The notes beneath the pieces were generated by a model that made no database searches, was not told the DNA's origin, and saw nothing but the letters and a program-made list of their open reading frames with translations. A DNA stretch of 64,000 bases, taken from contig OZ244956.1 of the NCBI GenBank assembly GCA_965222505.1, positions 930,001-994,000 of the forward strand. The letters are read 5' to 3'. Origin of the DNA: G965222505 sp965222505. GTDB lineage: Bacteria; Bacteroidota; Rhodothermia; Rhodothermales; DATKEJ01. Positions 51,395 through 60,547 of the stretch are shown one piece after another (positions within the stretch are counted from its first letter, which is position 1; every line of letters begins with the position of its first letter). The position numbers and the translations under genes are program-made.

Positions 51395-52174
51395 TTACAG
51401 GTTGGCCAGTTCGTATCCGTAGTGCTCCAAATCGTCACCGATAAGGGCTTCAACATCTTTGATATGGTCAACAGGCGCTGAACGCCAGCGTTGCCAGGAG
51501 GCTGGTTTTTTAATCAATCTTACAGCCTGTTTTATTTTGTCCGCATCATCAACACCCAAAAAATTGAGAATGCGCTTGACTTCAGTCTCAGGATGACTAA
51601 CCAGATCTTCGAATCGAGAACGAATATAACGGTTCGGCCCTAAAGCAGTCCCCTCTTTTTCACCGTGTTGATTGGTTCTGGTCCACATTAACGCTTTACG
51701 TTCGTGGTCGGGTAATTTGATTTCTTCCTCGCTTAAAAAGGCATCTTGCAGTGCGTAATACGGAAACCGCGGATGAAAAGCATGATTTCGCCCATCACGT
51801 ATTACGTGAATATATTTCATCTGGGGGTACACGCTATTGAAAAACGATATAAGCGACATCGTATTGGGGTTTTTCCATCCCCAGGGTTTGCGCTGATAGG
51901 ACATCGGCCCACAGAGCCATAGAACGGTCTTCAGATGCGCCCGCATCCCACGTTCTTGGATCGGCGTTAATTGGTTTGACAGATAGCGACCAGCCCATCT
52001 TCGATAGAACGTCTTGTCTAACAACCAACAATCGTGAGAAGGCTCCTTTTCGATTTGACGCTCCAACCATGATCTCGAATGCATCGTATAGCCCCCGGTA
52101 ACCGCCAGGGCCCTATAAATTCGCGTTGATGCCCCCCCCATTCCTCCAATAACTACAGGACCTGTATCTACCAT
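51395..52174 (-). CDS. Sulfotransferase family protein
   Basis: 259 residues. The N-terminal 'PVVIGGMGGASTRIYRALA' corresponds to the PAPS 5'-phosphosulfate loop in a variant of the sulfotransferase fold. 'MKYIHVIRDGRNHAF' is the 3'-phosphate site (R-D-G-R). 'SRFEDLVSHPETEVKRILNF' is the later helix seen in such enzymes. It would move sulfate from PAPS to a sugar hydroxyl. It is cytoplasmic, with no signal. It lies upstream of the SLC13-sat/cysC genes on the same strand. Confidence 0.85.
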   Translation of the reverse strand: MVDTGPVVIGGMGGASTRIYRALAVTGGYTMHSRSWLERQIEKEPSHDCWLLDKTFYRRWAGRYLSNQLTPIQERGMRAHLKTVLWLCGPMSYQRKPWGWKNPNTMSLISFFNSVYPQMKYIHVIRDGRNHAFHPRFPYYALQDAFLSEEEIKLPDHERKALMWTRTNQHGEKEGTALGPNRYIRSRFEDLVSHPETEVKRILNFLGVDDADKIKQAVRLIKKPASWQRWRSAPVDHIKDVEALIGDDLEHYGYELANL

Positions 52175-52287
52175 GATTTATCTGCTGGGATTTTAGTAAT
52201 CAATGCTGTTTTTGAGGGCATATTGCCCATTAGAAAAAAGGCCAGGGATCTTTCGTGTTTTCCACGTGTCCGCAAGCGCTGAACGGG

Positions 52288-53388
52288 TCACGGATTAATT
52301 GATCGTTGGCTCAACTCGGCATAGCAGGCTTCAACCCGGGTCTTCAATGGGGCGTCCACTGTTGGTGCTTCAGCCCCATACTTTTTTGGTGGGCGGAAGC
52401 GATCAACCTGATCTGTCAGTGTTTGGGGTGCTTCCAGTTCCAGGGCTTGCCCAAGCGCCGAGAGTACAGGCGCGGGATTCTCACAACAAGCATCATAGCT
52501 AACCAGAATCAGGTTCTCCGGGGCATCGACCAAGAGGGCTTCATAAGCAGCACACCAGTATGCGAACCAAAAAGCCGACCGGGTCACATCCTCGGGATAA
52601 TCGGCATCCAACCAACCCTTAAAATTTATGGGCTTGAGGTTTGCGCCAAACTCATAGTGCCCGATGTCTCGCATATAGCGCATTGCGAAAGCGTCTGTGA
52701 CATGAATTTGCAAGAATCGTTCATGCTGCCGCATGAGCGAGGCCACATGATTGACAGGGTTACGAAATGGCACTAAAAATAGTGCATCTGGGTACAACCG
52801 GGCCAATAAGGGCAAGCGTGCGATGTTTGCATTATTCTTGGACAAATACCGAAAGGACTGACCCGGTGAAGAAGCCTTTTCTAATTGCAACGCAATCACC
52901 TTCTGCATATGCCGGGAAAAAAATTCTGGAAAGGCCTCATCAGGATCTACAGCATCGGCTACCCAGGGCTTGATACGGTCCACCAGGTAGTGTTTGGGCC
53001 AGAAGGCTTTCCAAACGATCTCTTCGAATGCCTCTACACTGTCATAATCAATCATCATCCCGTCACCATGCGCCCGTTCAAAGGTAGATCCTTCCTTATA
53101 AAAAGGGCGCGTAATGGTATGCCATAACCAGGGAATCATGACAAAGGGCATTTCCCTGTAAGTATGCGTTGCAAAGGCACCCGTATTGTACAACACATTC
53201 AAGAACAGGGTGGTCCCGGCACGGGGAAGAGAGGTGAGGAATACGGGCCGGGTTAGCGGCGTTTCCGAAAATGCCTTTGCATAGAGCCGATCTTCAATGT
53301 CGGCAATAGCCTTTTGCAACCCTGTGCTGGCGAATGCCATCCGGTGCACAAAGCGGTCCAAAGCGCTATACGATGGCTTGGTTGTCAT
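52288..53388 (-). CDS. Sulfotransferase (Sulfotransfer_3 type)
   Basis: 366 residues. The PAPS loop is 'VFLTSLPRAGTTLFLNVLYN', and the 3'-phosphate site is 'FLVPFRNPVNHVASLMRQH'. 'VSYDACCENPAPVLSALGQ' is the C-terminal conserved block. It is longer than the first sulfotransferase and has extra helices in the middle ('DGMMIDYDSVEAFEEIVWKAF'). Its start overlaps the upstream small membrane-protein gene by 4 nt, making it the last member of a four-gene coupled operon with an arylsulfotransferase. Confidence 0.88.
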   Translation of the reverse strand: MTTKPSYSALDRFVHRMAFASTGLQKAIADIEDRLYAKAFSETPLTRPVFLTSLPRAGTTLFLNVLYNTGAFATHTYREMPFVMIPWLWHTITRPFYKEGSTFERAHGDGMMIDYDSVEAFEEIVWKAFWPKHYLVDRIKPWVADAVDPDEAFPEFFSRHMQKVIALQLEKASSPGQSFRYLSKNNANIARLPLLARLYPDALFLVPFRNPVNHVASLMRQHERFLQIHVTDAFAMRYMRDIGHYEFGANLKPINFKGWLDADYPEDVTRSAFWFAYWCAAYEALLVDAPENLILVSYDACCENPAPVLSALGQALELEAPQTLTDQVDRFRPPKKYGAEAPTVDAPLKTRVEACYAELSQRSINP

Positions 53389-53753
53389 CGGCGCAACAGA
53401 CGCGCCGCAAGCGCAATGACCAGGGTAATCAACAAAACGTCCCAGCGAAGCATAAATGAGACCACGTCGGACAAAGCCACGACACCTGCTAAATCCAGGA
53501 GATACAAGGCCAGGGTGGGAATTCCAAGTACCACAACGCCAAGAAAAGCGAGGTACAGCCCACGCTTGAAGAGATCAAGGGTAGCCCGCTGCACCTGACG
53601 TTCTTTTTCTAGTTCATCAAGCGTACGATCCTTGATTATAGCAGTAGCCTGCCGGGCAACAGCAACGGCATCCCGTGTATGTGAGGCAAAGTTTGTATAA
53701 TAAAAACCTGCAGCGAATAAGCCAGCGGCCAGCAGGGATGCGACAATGATCAT
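53385..53753 (-). CDS. Small membrane protein of sulfotransferase operon
   Basis: 122 residues. Three hydrophobic helices (about 2-20, 65-90, 100-117) surround a charged helical linker ('TAIIKDRTLDELEKERQVQ') that may form a coiled coil. It overlaps both neighbours by 4 nt (sulfotransferase downstream, tiny membrane protein upstream). No family is recognised. The tight coupling suggests it works with the sulfotransferase at the membrane, for instance as an anchor; that is inference. Confidence 0.65.
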   Translation of the reverse strand: MIIVASLLAAGLFAAGFYYTNFASHTRDAVAVARQATAIIKDRTLDELEKERQVQRATLDLFKRGLYLAFLGVVVLGIPTLALYLLDLAGVVALSDVVSFMLRWDVLLITLVIALAARLLRR

Positions 53754-53950
53754 GCTTGACGCTCCACGCGGGAGCGCTTGAGCCAGCGCAATAACCGCTT
53801 GAAGGGATACCAGATAAACCCGACGATCCCTAATACAATCGCGGTAATCAAGGCAATGAGTGACCCCAGTGCCGATAAGCCAGCACCTGGCCCAATATAA
53901 CCGAGAATTGAAAGCGCCAAAAGAACAGAAACGGACATTGCTATTAGCAT
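53750..53950 (-). CDS. Tiny membrane protein with YIGPGAG motif
   Basis: 66 residues. It starts right at the stop of the arylsulfotransferase gene (TAAATG) and overlaps the next gene by 4 nt. There are two membrane helices with 'GYIGPGAGLSALGSLIALI' between or at the start, then a basic tail 'YPFKRLLRWLKRSRVERQ'. The YIGPGAG signature is recalled from small proteins coded next to alkaline-phosphatase/phosphodiesterase-family and glycan-modifying enzymes in other phyla. Function unknown; a membrane anchor or assembly factor is possible. Confidence 0.7.
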   Translation of the reverse strand: MLIAMSVSVLLALSILGYIGPGAGLSALGSLIALITAIVLGIVGFIWYPFKRLLRWLKRSRVERQA

Positions 53951-55333
53951 TTAATGTTTTAGATAATCAACCCCAAACAACCGAAAACGAGCCGCGTGGG
54001 TTAGACGGTCTTCAGGAAAATGGGCTACCGATGACACATCGTGCATTGAAGTAAAGATATGAAGCACAGCGCCATCTGACAAGCGTAACTCCACAGCTTT
54101 ACTCGTTTCGCTAAAAGAAACCAACACACGCTCACGGTCTGGTGAGATATCCACTTTGCCCCGAAGGAGGGAAAAGAGGTCCTTCAGGCTCTCTGGGGTA
54201 CTGGGATTAGGGAAAATCGATTTTTCCAAGCCGGTTTCCAGGTCAACCATCAACAACCGGGACACACTACCTGTACCGTAGCCTCCATGGTTATCAAAGA
54301 GTAAGAATTTCCCCCCTTCTAAATGTCGAACGCTATGCTGCCGAAAAAAAGTTCCGTTTACCCAGCGCTTGAACCGGCCGGTTTGAGGGTCAATTATGGC
54401 AAAAGCGTCCAGATTGCGTAGCGAAACCACATAATCTCCTGGCGCAGCCCCTTCAATACCAACAACATCCGGCCCTAATTGATCAATATAATTTAGATGG
54501 AGGGGATCACATGGATCGGGAGTATCTTTCAAAATCGACCGGTAAGGAGAGGCAATCAACGCCTCCATCAGATCGAGTTGGCGAATGAGACGTCCATCAC
54601 CACCGATAACATTTACAACATCATGCACGGGTTGCCCCGTTGAACATTCCAGGTGCGTTGTCCCATGCTCCCGGAACTTCAAGGGCGAGGCTCCGATTTT
54701 CAGACCCGGTACCAATGCCGATTCATCGTCCAAGAGCGTGGGCCAATGATGGCTATAATCTCGATTAAACCAGACTGGATTCCCAGAACGATCGACCCGC
54801 GCAACACCACCACCATAAGGGAATGTGCTTTTGCTGTTAAATGTGACCAGTAAATCGCCATTGGGGTATTGGGTCCTTCCTATCGGAATCACATCCCGGG
54901 CTGGCTGGAAAAAGGCTTCTTCATAAGCCAAGCGCGCCCCATTTGTATCCGCATGTATTGCTTCCGGTTGATAAGGGTACGCGTGTAAAACCTCCCCCAT
55001 TGTATCCATTTCCACAGCAAGGCATCCTGATTCAGGGCACAGTTCTAAAAATTCGAACCGCCCGCCATAAAACAGGATCGGATCCTCGAGGGTCGCTCCT
55101 CCCAAAGCAACAACGCGTCCGGCAACCGCGTCTTCCTTTGGCACTTCCGTAAATGCAATAAATGACGCATTGTCCTCGCGAAAGAGTCCTGCAGCTAATG
55201 ACTTACCCGTTTTTATCCCATTGAAAATGACATCATGAGGGAAAATCTTCATCGTCCCAATCAATATCCCATAAATCAGGCAACCTAAAGAAATCGCAAA
55301 GAAAAATATTAGTTTAGGCAGACGATCTGACAT
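53951..55333 (-). CDS. Arylsulfotransferase (ASST)-like protein
   Basis: 460 residues with an N-terminal membrane anchor (about 7-27), so the enzyme domain faces the periplasm. Beta-propeller-like repeats follow. The ASST-type core has 'DPLHLNYIDQLGPD' with a conserved His, 'APGDYVVSLRNLDAFAIIDP', and 'FFRQHSVRHLEGGKFLLFDN' with the second His. Family members move sulfate from aryl sulfates to acceptors without PAPS. Here the acceptor may be a glycan or lipid. It is the first gene of the coupled operon with two small membrane proteins and a PAPS-type sulfotransferase. Confidence 0.75.
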   Translation of the reverse strand: MSDRLPKLIFFFAISLGCLIYGILIGTMKIFPHDVIFNGIKTGKSLAAGLFREDNASFIAFTEVPKEDAVAGRVVALGGATLEDPILFYGGRFEFLELCPESGCLAVEMDTMGEVLHAYPYQPEAIHADTNGARLAYEEAFFQPARDVIPIGRTQYPNGDLLVTFNSKSTFPYGGGVARVDRSGNPVWFNRDYSHHWPTLLDDESALVPGLKIGASPLKFREHGTTHLECSTGQPVHDVVNVIGGDGRLIRQLDLMEALIASPYRSILKDTPDPCDPLHLNYIDQLGPDVVGIEGAAPGDYVVSLRNLDAFAIIDPQTGRFKRWVNGTFFRQHSVRHLEGGKFLLFDNHGGYGTGSVSRLLMVDLETGLEKSIFPNPSTPESLKDLFSLLRGKVDISPDRERVLVSFSETSKAVELRLSDGAVLHIFTSMHDVSSVAHFPEDRLTHAARFRLFGVDYLKH

Positions 55334-55504
55334 AAATGGCAGAGGTTAGGCAAAAGGCTGGTAGAGTATGCGCGTTTTTTGTGTGACGAGAAGCCCCCTT
55401 GAAGCGCTGAAAAAACAACTTCAGCCCCTTGATGCTCAAAGGAAAACTTACGGTTAAAGACATTAAGAAACAACCTGATACGAATGTGCAAGCCAGTACA
55501 GGTG

Positions 55505-57919
55505 CTATCTCAATACTACTTCTGTAATGCCGGCCCCGCCACGGTCTGCATGGGCCTCGGCAAACTTCGCCACATCCGGGCTGTTTTGCAAGAGGTCCTG
55601 CACGGCCAGCCGGAGCGCCCCAGTGCCCTTGCCGTGTAAAATTTGAACGTTTTCCAGACCGGCTACCACCGCCTCATCCAGAAACCGGGAGACGTTTTGT
55701 AACGCTGCCTCCACCCGCTGCCCCCGAATGTCGATGGACGTCTTGGTTTGCAACCCACGCAAGACCGGCTGCCCCTGTTGCACCGTCCGCACCCGCACCT
55801 GCTGCTTGCGCGGCCCAGCCACTTTGGTCAGGCGTTTCAACTTGACCCGCGTCCGCATGGTGCCAAACGCCACCTCGGCCTCTTTGCGGGACAGGGCCGT
55901 TACTTCACCCGTTGCCGTGCCCCCATCCAACACCACCTGATCCCCCACCTGTAGCGGGCCACTCACCGGCGCGGCTTTGGATTGCGGTTTGGGCTTCTTC
56001 CTGCGCCGTTTCTTTTCGACCTTCTGCTTACGGGTCTCAACGGTTGTTTTGAACTGTTCCAACTTTTGCCGGGCCTCCCTGGTGGCCTCCCGTGCGGCCT
56101 GGGCTTCCTTGATCTCGCGGATCGTACGCTCAACGGTGGCATTGGCCTGCTGCACTATCTGGGAGGCTTCGGCCAGGGCCTGTGAACGGATGTCGTCTTT
56201 TTCGTCCCGCAGTTTCCCGGCTTGCTCCTCGTATTGTGTCTGCGCCTGCTTTGCTTCCCGTGTGGTGCGCTCCGCGGCCACAAGCTGCACATCCAGCGCC
56301 TGACTCTTGGCCTCGAACGCCGCAATCAAATCTTCCAGCGAAGTTTTGGGTGCCCCAACCAGCGCCCGCGCCCGGGCAAGCACGGCCTTCGGGACCGAGA
56401 GCCGGGACGCAATTTCAAACGCATAGGACGACCCCGGAATGCCCGACTGAAAGCGATACGTCGGGGCCAGCGTCGATTGGTCAAACGCCATGGAGCCGTT
56501 TTCGACACCGGGGGTTTCGTGGGCAAAGGCCTTCAGGTTACCGTGGTGCGTCGTGACGATGGTGCGCGCCTGCAACTGCGTCAGGCGCTCCAGCGCCGCT
56601 TGCGCCAGCGCCCCTCCTTCCTCGGGGTCTGTGCCGGTCCCGGCTTCATCAATCAGGACCAGCGTATCGGCATCGGCGCGTTCGAGCATGTGCCGGAGGT
56701 TGGCAAGGTGCGAACTGAACGTCGACAAATCATTTTCGATGGATTGCTCATCGCCAATGTCTACAAAGACCTGCCGGAACAGCGCCATCTGTGTACCCAC
56801 CTGCACGGGAACCGGCAAGCCATACCCGACCATGAGGGCCAGCAAACCCACCGTTTTCATCGCCACGGATTTCCCGCCGGCATTCGGGCCGGTAATCACC
56901 AATGTGCGATAGCCTCCGCCCAGTTCAAGATCAAGGGGCACCACCTGACGCACCTCGTCTCCCTGTGTAAAATGGAGGTGCAACACAGGGTGCCGACCTT
57001 GCTTGATAGAGACCACCCCCTCCGTATTCAGATCAGGCACGATGGCTTCCAGACGATTCGCAAGCCGTGCCTTGGCCTGTACCAGATCCAACCGACCCAA
57101 TAAGATCAAGTCCTCCTGAATCGTGTGTACGTGTTCACGCAGGGCATCGGTCGTGACGCGCAGGATGCGGTGAATTTCGTGCTGTTCCTCAATTTCCAGG
57201 GTCCGGACTTCGTTGTTAAGGTCGAGGCATGAGGCCGGTTCAATGTAAACCGTCTGCCCCGTGGCCGAGGAGTCATGGATAAACCCTTTGAGTTTACGTT
57301 TGGCCTCGGCCCGGACGGGAATCACCATGCGTCCGTTGCGAATCGTAGGTTGTTCTTCAGTGGCATACCCATGCCCGATGGCGTGCCGCAAGGCTCCCAT
57401 GACGGCTTCGCGCAGGGCTTGTTGTTGCCGCACAATCCGGCGGCGAATGCGCCGCAACTCGGGCGAGGCATCATCCCGCAACAACCCGCGCTCATCCACC
57501 ACCCTGCTGATCTGTTTTTCGAGGTCGGGCAACGGCACCAGCGGTTCAACGAGCGTCAGGAGTTGGCTGTACTTGGCCCGTCGCTGCGTAAAGTAACCGT
57601 GCAGTAGCCGGATGGTGGTAACCACTTGCAAGACGGCAGCCAGGTCTTCGGTCGGGAGCGTCGCCCCGGCAGGCACCGCCTGTTGCACCACGCCCCGCAC
57701 ATCCAGCAGGTCATGAAACGGCACCGGGTCATCGAAACGAAGGGCATCCTGCATCTCGGCTACCCGTCCGAGTTCGGCCTGTACCACATCAAGGTCATGC
57801 GCCGGTTGCAGGGTTTCCAGTTCCTCCTGCCCCATTCGGCTCAACAGGGCTTCTTCCAGTCGGTGCCGCAGCACTTCAAAGCCGAGTTTGTTTTCCGCGT
57901 GGGCCGGGTAGAGGTTCAT
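55505..57919 (-). CDS. mutS2: Endonuclease MutS2
   Basis: 804 residues. The ATPase core has 'TGPNAGGKSVAMKTVGLLAL' (Walker A), 'TLVLIDEAGTGTDPEEGGAL' (Walker B) and 'ARTIVTTHHGNLKAF'. A long Lys/Glu/Gln-rich coiled coil covers about residues 520-640. The C-terminal Smr nuclease domain is 'SIDIRGQRVEAALQNVSRFL' with 'ILHGKGTGALR'. MutS2 suppresses homologous recombination and, in some bacteria, splits collided ribosomes. It lies 5 nt downstream of mnmA on the same strand. Confidence 0.96.
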   Translation of the reverse strand: MNLYPAHAENKLGFEVLRHRLEEALLSRMGQEELETLQPAHDLDVVQAELGRVAEMQDALRFDDPVPFHDLLDVRGVVQQAVPAGATLPTEDLAAVLQVVTTIRLLHGYFTQRRAKYSQLLTLVEPLVPLPDLEKQISRVVDERGLLRDDASPELRRIRRRIVRQQQALREAVMGALRHAIGHGYATEEQPTIRNGRMVIPVRAEAKRKLKGFIHDSSATGQTVYIEPASCLDLNNEVRTLEIEEQHEIHRILRVTTDALREHVHTIQEDLILLGRLDLVQAKARLANRLEAIVPDLNTEGVVSIKQGRHPVLHLHFTQGDEVRQVVPLDLELGGGYRTLVITGPNAGGKSVAMKTVGLLALMVGYGLPVPVQVGTQMALFRQVFVDIGDEQSIENDLSTFSSHLANLRHMLERADADTLVLIDEAGTGTDPEEGGALAQAALERLTQLQARTIVTTHHGNLKAFAHETPGVENGSMAFDQSTLAPTYRFQSGIPGSSYAFEIASRLSVPKAVLARARALVGAPKTSLEDLIAAFEAKSQALDVQLVAAERTTREAKQAQTQYEEQAGKLRDEKDDIRSQALAEASQIVQQANATVERTIREIKEAQAAREATREARQKLEQFKTTVETRKQKVEKKRRRKKPKPQSKAAPVSGPLQVGDQVVLDGGTATGEVTALSRKEAEVAFGTMRTRVKLKRLTKVAGPRKQQVRVRTVQQGQPVLRGLQTKTSIDIRGQRVEAALQNVSRFLDEAVVAGLENVQILHGKGTGALRLAVQDLLQNSPDVAKFAEAHADRGGAGITEVVLR

Positions 57920-57924
57920 AATGA

Positions 57925-59073
57925 TCAGGCGCGGCTTACGGCTTCGGCATCTGCTTCAACAGGAACCGTACCGACTTCATGAATCCAGCCACCGGCCACC
58001 ACATCATCGCCTTCGTAGAGCACAACGGATTGCCCCGGCGTGATGGCCCGGCGCGGTTCAGCAAAGGCCACATGCAGGGTATCGGCTTCGGTTTGCCAGG
58101 CCAGGCCAGGACCGCCTTCGTCCTTGTACCGGATCTTGCCCACCACAGAGCGCTCTTCGTAGAGGTCCGGGTACTTGATAAAGTTCAACTGTCGGGCTTT
58201 AAGGGTCTGCTGCATCAGCGCCTCGCGGGGACCGAGGGTGACGGTGTTGGTCCCAGCGTCGATCTTGACGACGTACATCGGCTCGCCAAAGGCTTGCCCG
58301 AGACCACGCCGCTGCCCCACCGTGTAAAACGGGTACCCCTCGTGCTGACCAACGATGGTGCCGTCGGTGAGCATAAAGTTGCCGCCGGCCACTTGCTCGG
58401 CAAGGCCATCGACGCGGTCCTTGAGGAACCGGCGGTAGTCGTTGTCCGGCACGAAGCAGATTTCGTAGGAATCGGGCTTGTTGGCGACGCGGATCAGGCC
58501 GTAGTCCATCGCCATTTGCCGAATGTGAGGTTTGGTGTATTTGCCCAGGGGAAAGATGGATCGGGCGAGGTGCCGTTGCGGCAAGCCCCACAGGGCATAG
58601 CTCTGGTCCTTGTTCGTGTCCAGCCCCTTGCTGACGACGTACCGATCGAGGGTTTCATCATGCCGGACCCGGGCGTAATGGCCGGTGGCGATGAATTCGC
58701 AATCCAGATCGTCGGCGCGGCGCAGCAGGGCGGCCCATTTGATGTGGGTGTTACACAGCACGCACGGATTCGGGGTGCGGCCGTGCATGTATTCATCCAC
58801 GAACCGGTCAATGACCCAATCCCCAAACTCTTCCCGAATGTCCACGATGAAGTGCGGGAAATCCATTTTGAGGGCCACCGAGCGGGCATCATTCATGGAC
58901 TCCAGCGAACAGCACCCGACCTCTTTGCCGGTACGCCCGCCACTCGACGTATAATCCCACGTCTTCATCGTGATGCCGACCACTTCGTAGCCCTGATCTC
59001 TCAGGTAAGCTGCCGCCACGGAGGAGTCTACCCCACCGCTCATCGCAACCAATACCCGACCGTGTGTACTCAT
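57925..59073 (-). CDS. mnmA: tRNA 2-thiouridine(34) synthase MnmA
   Basis: The start is placed at ATG 59073 (MSTHGRVLVAMSGG), giving 382 residues. It adds sulfur to U34 of tRNAs for Lys, Glu and Gln. The ATP-binding PP loop is 'VAMSGGVDSSVAA'. The two catalytic cysteines lie in 'NPCVLCNTHIKW' and 'YEICFVPDNDYRRFL'. A C-terminal beta-barrel ends the protein. It forms an operon with mutS2 downstream. It has the usual family length and no oddities, except the extra 'SSGGRTGKEVGCCS' loop found in Bacteroidota versions. Confidence 0.95.
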   Translation of the reverse strand: MSTHGRVLVAMSGGVDSSVAAAYLRDQGYEVVGITMKTWDYTSSGGRTGKEVGCCSLESMNDARSVALKMDFPHFIVDIREEFGDWVIDRFVDEYMHGRTPNPCVLCNTHIKWAALLRRADDLDCEFIATGHYARVRHDETLDRYVVSKGLDTNKDQSYALWGLPQRHLARSIFPLGKYTKPHIRQMAMDYGLIRVANKPDSYEICFVPDNDYRRFLKDRVDGLAEQVAGGNFMLTDGTIVGQHEGYPFYTVGQRRGLGQAFGEPMYVVKIDAGTNTVTLGPREALMQQTLKARQLNFIKYPDLYEERSVVGKIRYKDEGGPGLAWQTEADTLHVAFAEPRRAITPGQSVVLYEGDDVVAGGWIHEVGTVPVEADAEAVSRA

Positions 59074-59160
59074 GAGAAAGCTCGTTTGTGCGTTTTGTTC
59101 AAGCCGGTGTTGAACGAGGTTCACCTGTCAGCGTTCCGTCCAGAAAGGCCTGGTATCACG

Positions 59161-59598
59161 CTACACGGTTGCCCAGTCAAAAGCAGGGTCCAGCGGATTT
59201 TGAAAGGTAACCCCGTCCAGGGTAGCGCCTGTGTTAAAGTCTTCGGTTAAAACGAAGGGGATTTCATTGAGCCGCGCCACAGCCCAAACCTGCGCATCAT
59301 AATAGGACAACTGGTGTACCTGCACGCCGCGTAAAGCCTCCAGCACGACCTGGGGTGTAACATCGAAAATTCGAAACAACCGCCGATAGCGCTGTACCTG
59401 TTGGGCTATGGCATCAGGGCCCGGTAAAAGAGTATTGCGCAACGTCACGTTGGCAAATTCTGAAAGCACCTGGGTTGACAACACAGCATCATGAAACGTC
59501 CCAACCACTTTCAGGACCTCATTGGCCCGTGCTTGCCGTTCAGGGTCAGCAGCATCAACGGCATAAACCAGAATGTTGGTATCGAGCAGGCACCTCAT
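59161..59598 (-). CDS. PIN-domain toxin
   Basis: The start is placed at ATG 59598, overlapping the antitoxin stop as ATGA; 145 residues. PIN/VapC-type acidic residues are seen in 'CLLDTNILVYAVD' (Asp), 'TQVLSEFANVTL' (Glu), 'YDAQVWAVA' (Asp) and 'FVLTEDFNTG' (Asp). It would cleave RNA (often tRNA) when freed from the antitoxin. The target is unknown. Confidence 0.88.
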   Translation of the reverse strand: MRCLLDTNILVYAVDAADPERQARANEVLKVVGTFHDAVLSTQVLSEFANVTLRNTLLPGPDAIAQQVQRYRRLFRIFDVTPQVVLEALRGVQVHQLSYYDAQVWAVARLNEIPFVLTEDFNTGATLDGVTFQNPLDPAFDWATV

Positions 59599-59882
59599 GT
59601 CCAACGGCCTTCGCGGTCTTCGTAGAGTGTTTCTCGATCAAAGTGGTAGGGTGCAGCCCGTTGGGCTTGTTGAGACAGCTTCAGGTTTGACGCAATCAGG
59701 GTGTTGAGGGCTTGTTGGCGCGAAAGATCCGAGGGATCTGCGCCCTGAAGTAATACATCCAGGGCTTCGCGGACCAACTCAGCCTCAGACACCCCCTGGG
59801 CCTGTGCGGCGCGTTTGAGGGCCGCCTCCTGATCAGAACGGATGTAGAGTTGCTTGCGAACCATGCCGGTTTTCATAGCCAT
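59595..59882 (-). CDS. Ribbon-helix-helix antitoxin
   Basis: 95 residues. A short basic N-terminal strand 'VRKQLYIRSDQEAALKRAA' followed by 'VSEAELVREALDVLL' is the ribbon-helix-helix DNA-binding pattern. The C-terminal 'YHFDRETLYEDREGRW' would wrap the PIN toxin. The genes overlap by 4 nt in the antitoxin-toxin order. It probably represses its own promoter in the gap after 59882, where TATACATCATATACATCAT (59905-59925 region) offers direct repeats as an operator. Confidence 0.85.
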   Translation of the reverse strand: MAMKTGMVRKQLYIRSDQEAALKRAAQAQGVSEAELVREALDVLLQGADPSDLSRQQALNTLIASNLKLSQQAQRAAPYHFDRETLYEDREGRWT

Positions 59883-60048
59883 GTGTCATTCGACTAAATA
59901 ATATACATCATATACATCATTCTATGAACAGGCATGCGTGGGGTTCCACCGAGGTTTTAACTGTTGTGCCCTTTATTCTCGCGTTAGTATACCCGAAAAA
60001 TACGGCAACACCTCCGTGTAAAGACGGCCTTGCCGCCCCCACAGGCGG

Positions 60049-60402
60049 TTACGGAATAAAGTAGAGGAGCGCCAGGGCAAAGGGGGCGAAATGAACCAGG
60101 GCATTCCTGTCAAACACCACCGTTTTCGACAGCAGGGTCCGGGTATAGAGCCACAGCAACGGCCCGATGAGCAGGGGCAAGCACATGGTGCTCAACAAGG
60201 CGTGCGGGAATGTTCGATAGAGGTTGGCGGCATCGATAAACTCTTCGGCAATCATCAGGGCCGTCACGCCGACCAGCGCAGCCAACAGCCGGTTGGAGAT
60301 GCGGGGACTGGACGGCACCTGAACGAGCATCCCGCCCAGAATCACCCCCTGCAGGGTGCCAATACCGAATACAATGGGCCAGAAAAGCGAGGGGGTCTGC
60401 AT
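60049..60402 (-). pseudogene. Truncated 7TM sensor part of an AraC-type regulator
   Basis: 117 residues, four hydrophobic helices. 'IGTLQGVILGGMLVQ', 'NRLLAALVGVTALMIAEEFID' and 'LLIGPLLWLYTRTLL' followed by 'ALVHFAPFALALLY' match the first half of the membrane domain that precedes an AraC DNA-binding domain in many Bacteroidota regulators. The frame stops right there (TAA at 60049) and neither the remaining helices nor any AraC domain follow in the next 160 bp. It is either a decayed regulator or a small membrane protein derived from one. A weak hairpin with five T residues lies just beyond (59996-60017). Confidence 0.55.
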
Positions 60403-60547
60403 GGCGTGTGGTGATTACCCAGGGGATGCTTCACCCATTACGCCCCAAACAAACCCAGGGTTACAGAAACGGCATGTTGTAGGAGAAATGCCTGTTTCTT
60501 AAACTGTAGACCCATTCTAACCAGTAGTTCCATTAATTGAAGCAATC

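Noticed and set aside
57979..59250. Open frame of about 420 codons antisense to mnmA
   Set aside because: MnmA has all catalytic motifs; the opposite frame only reflects GC-rich third positions.
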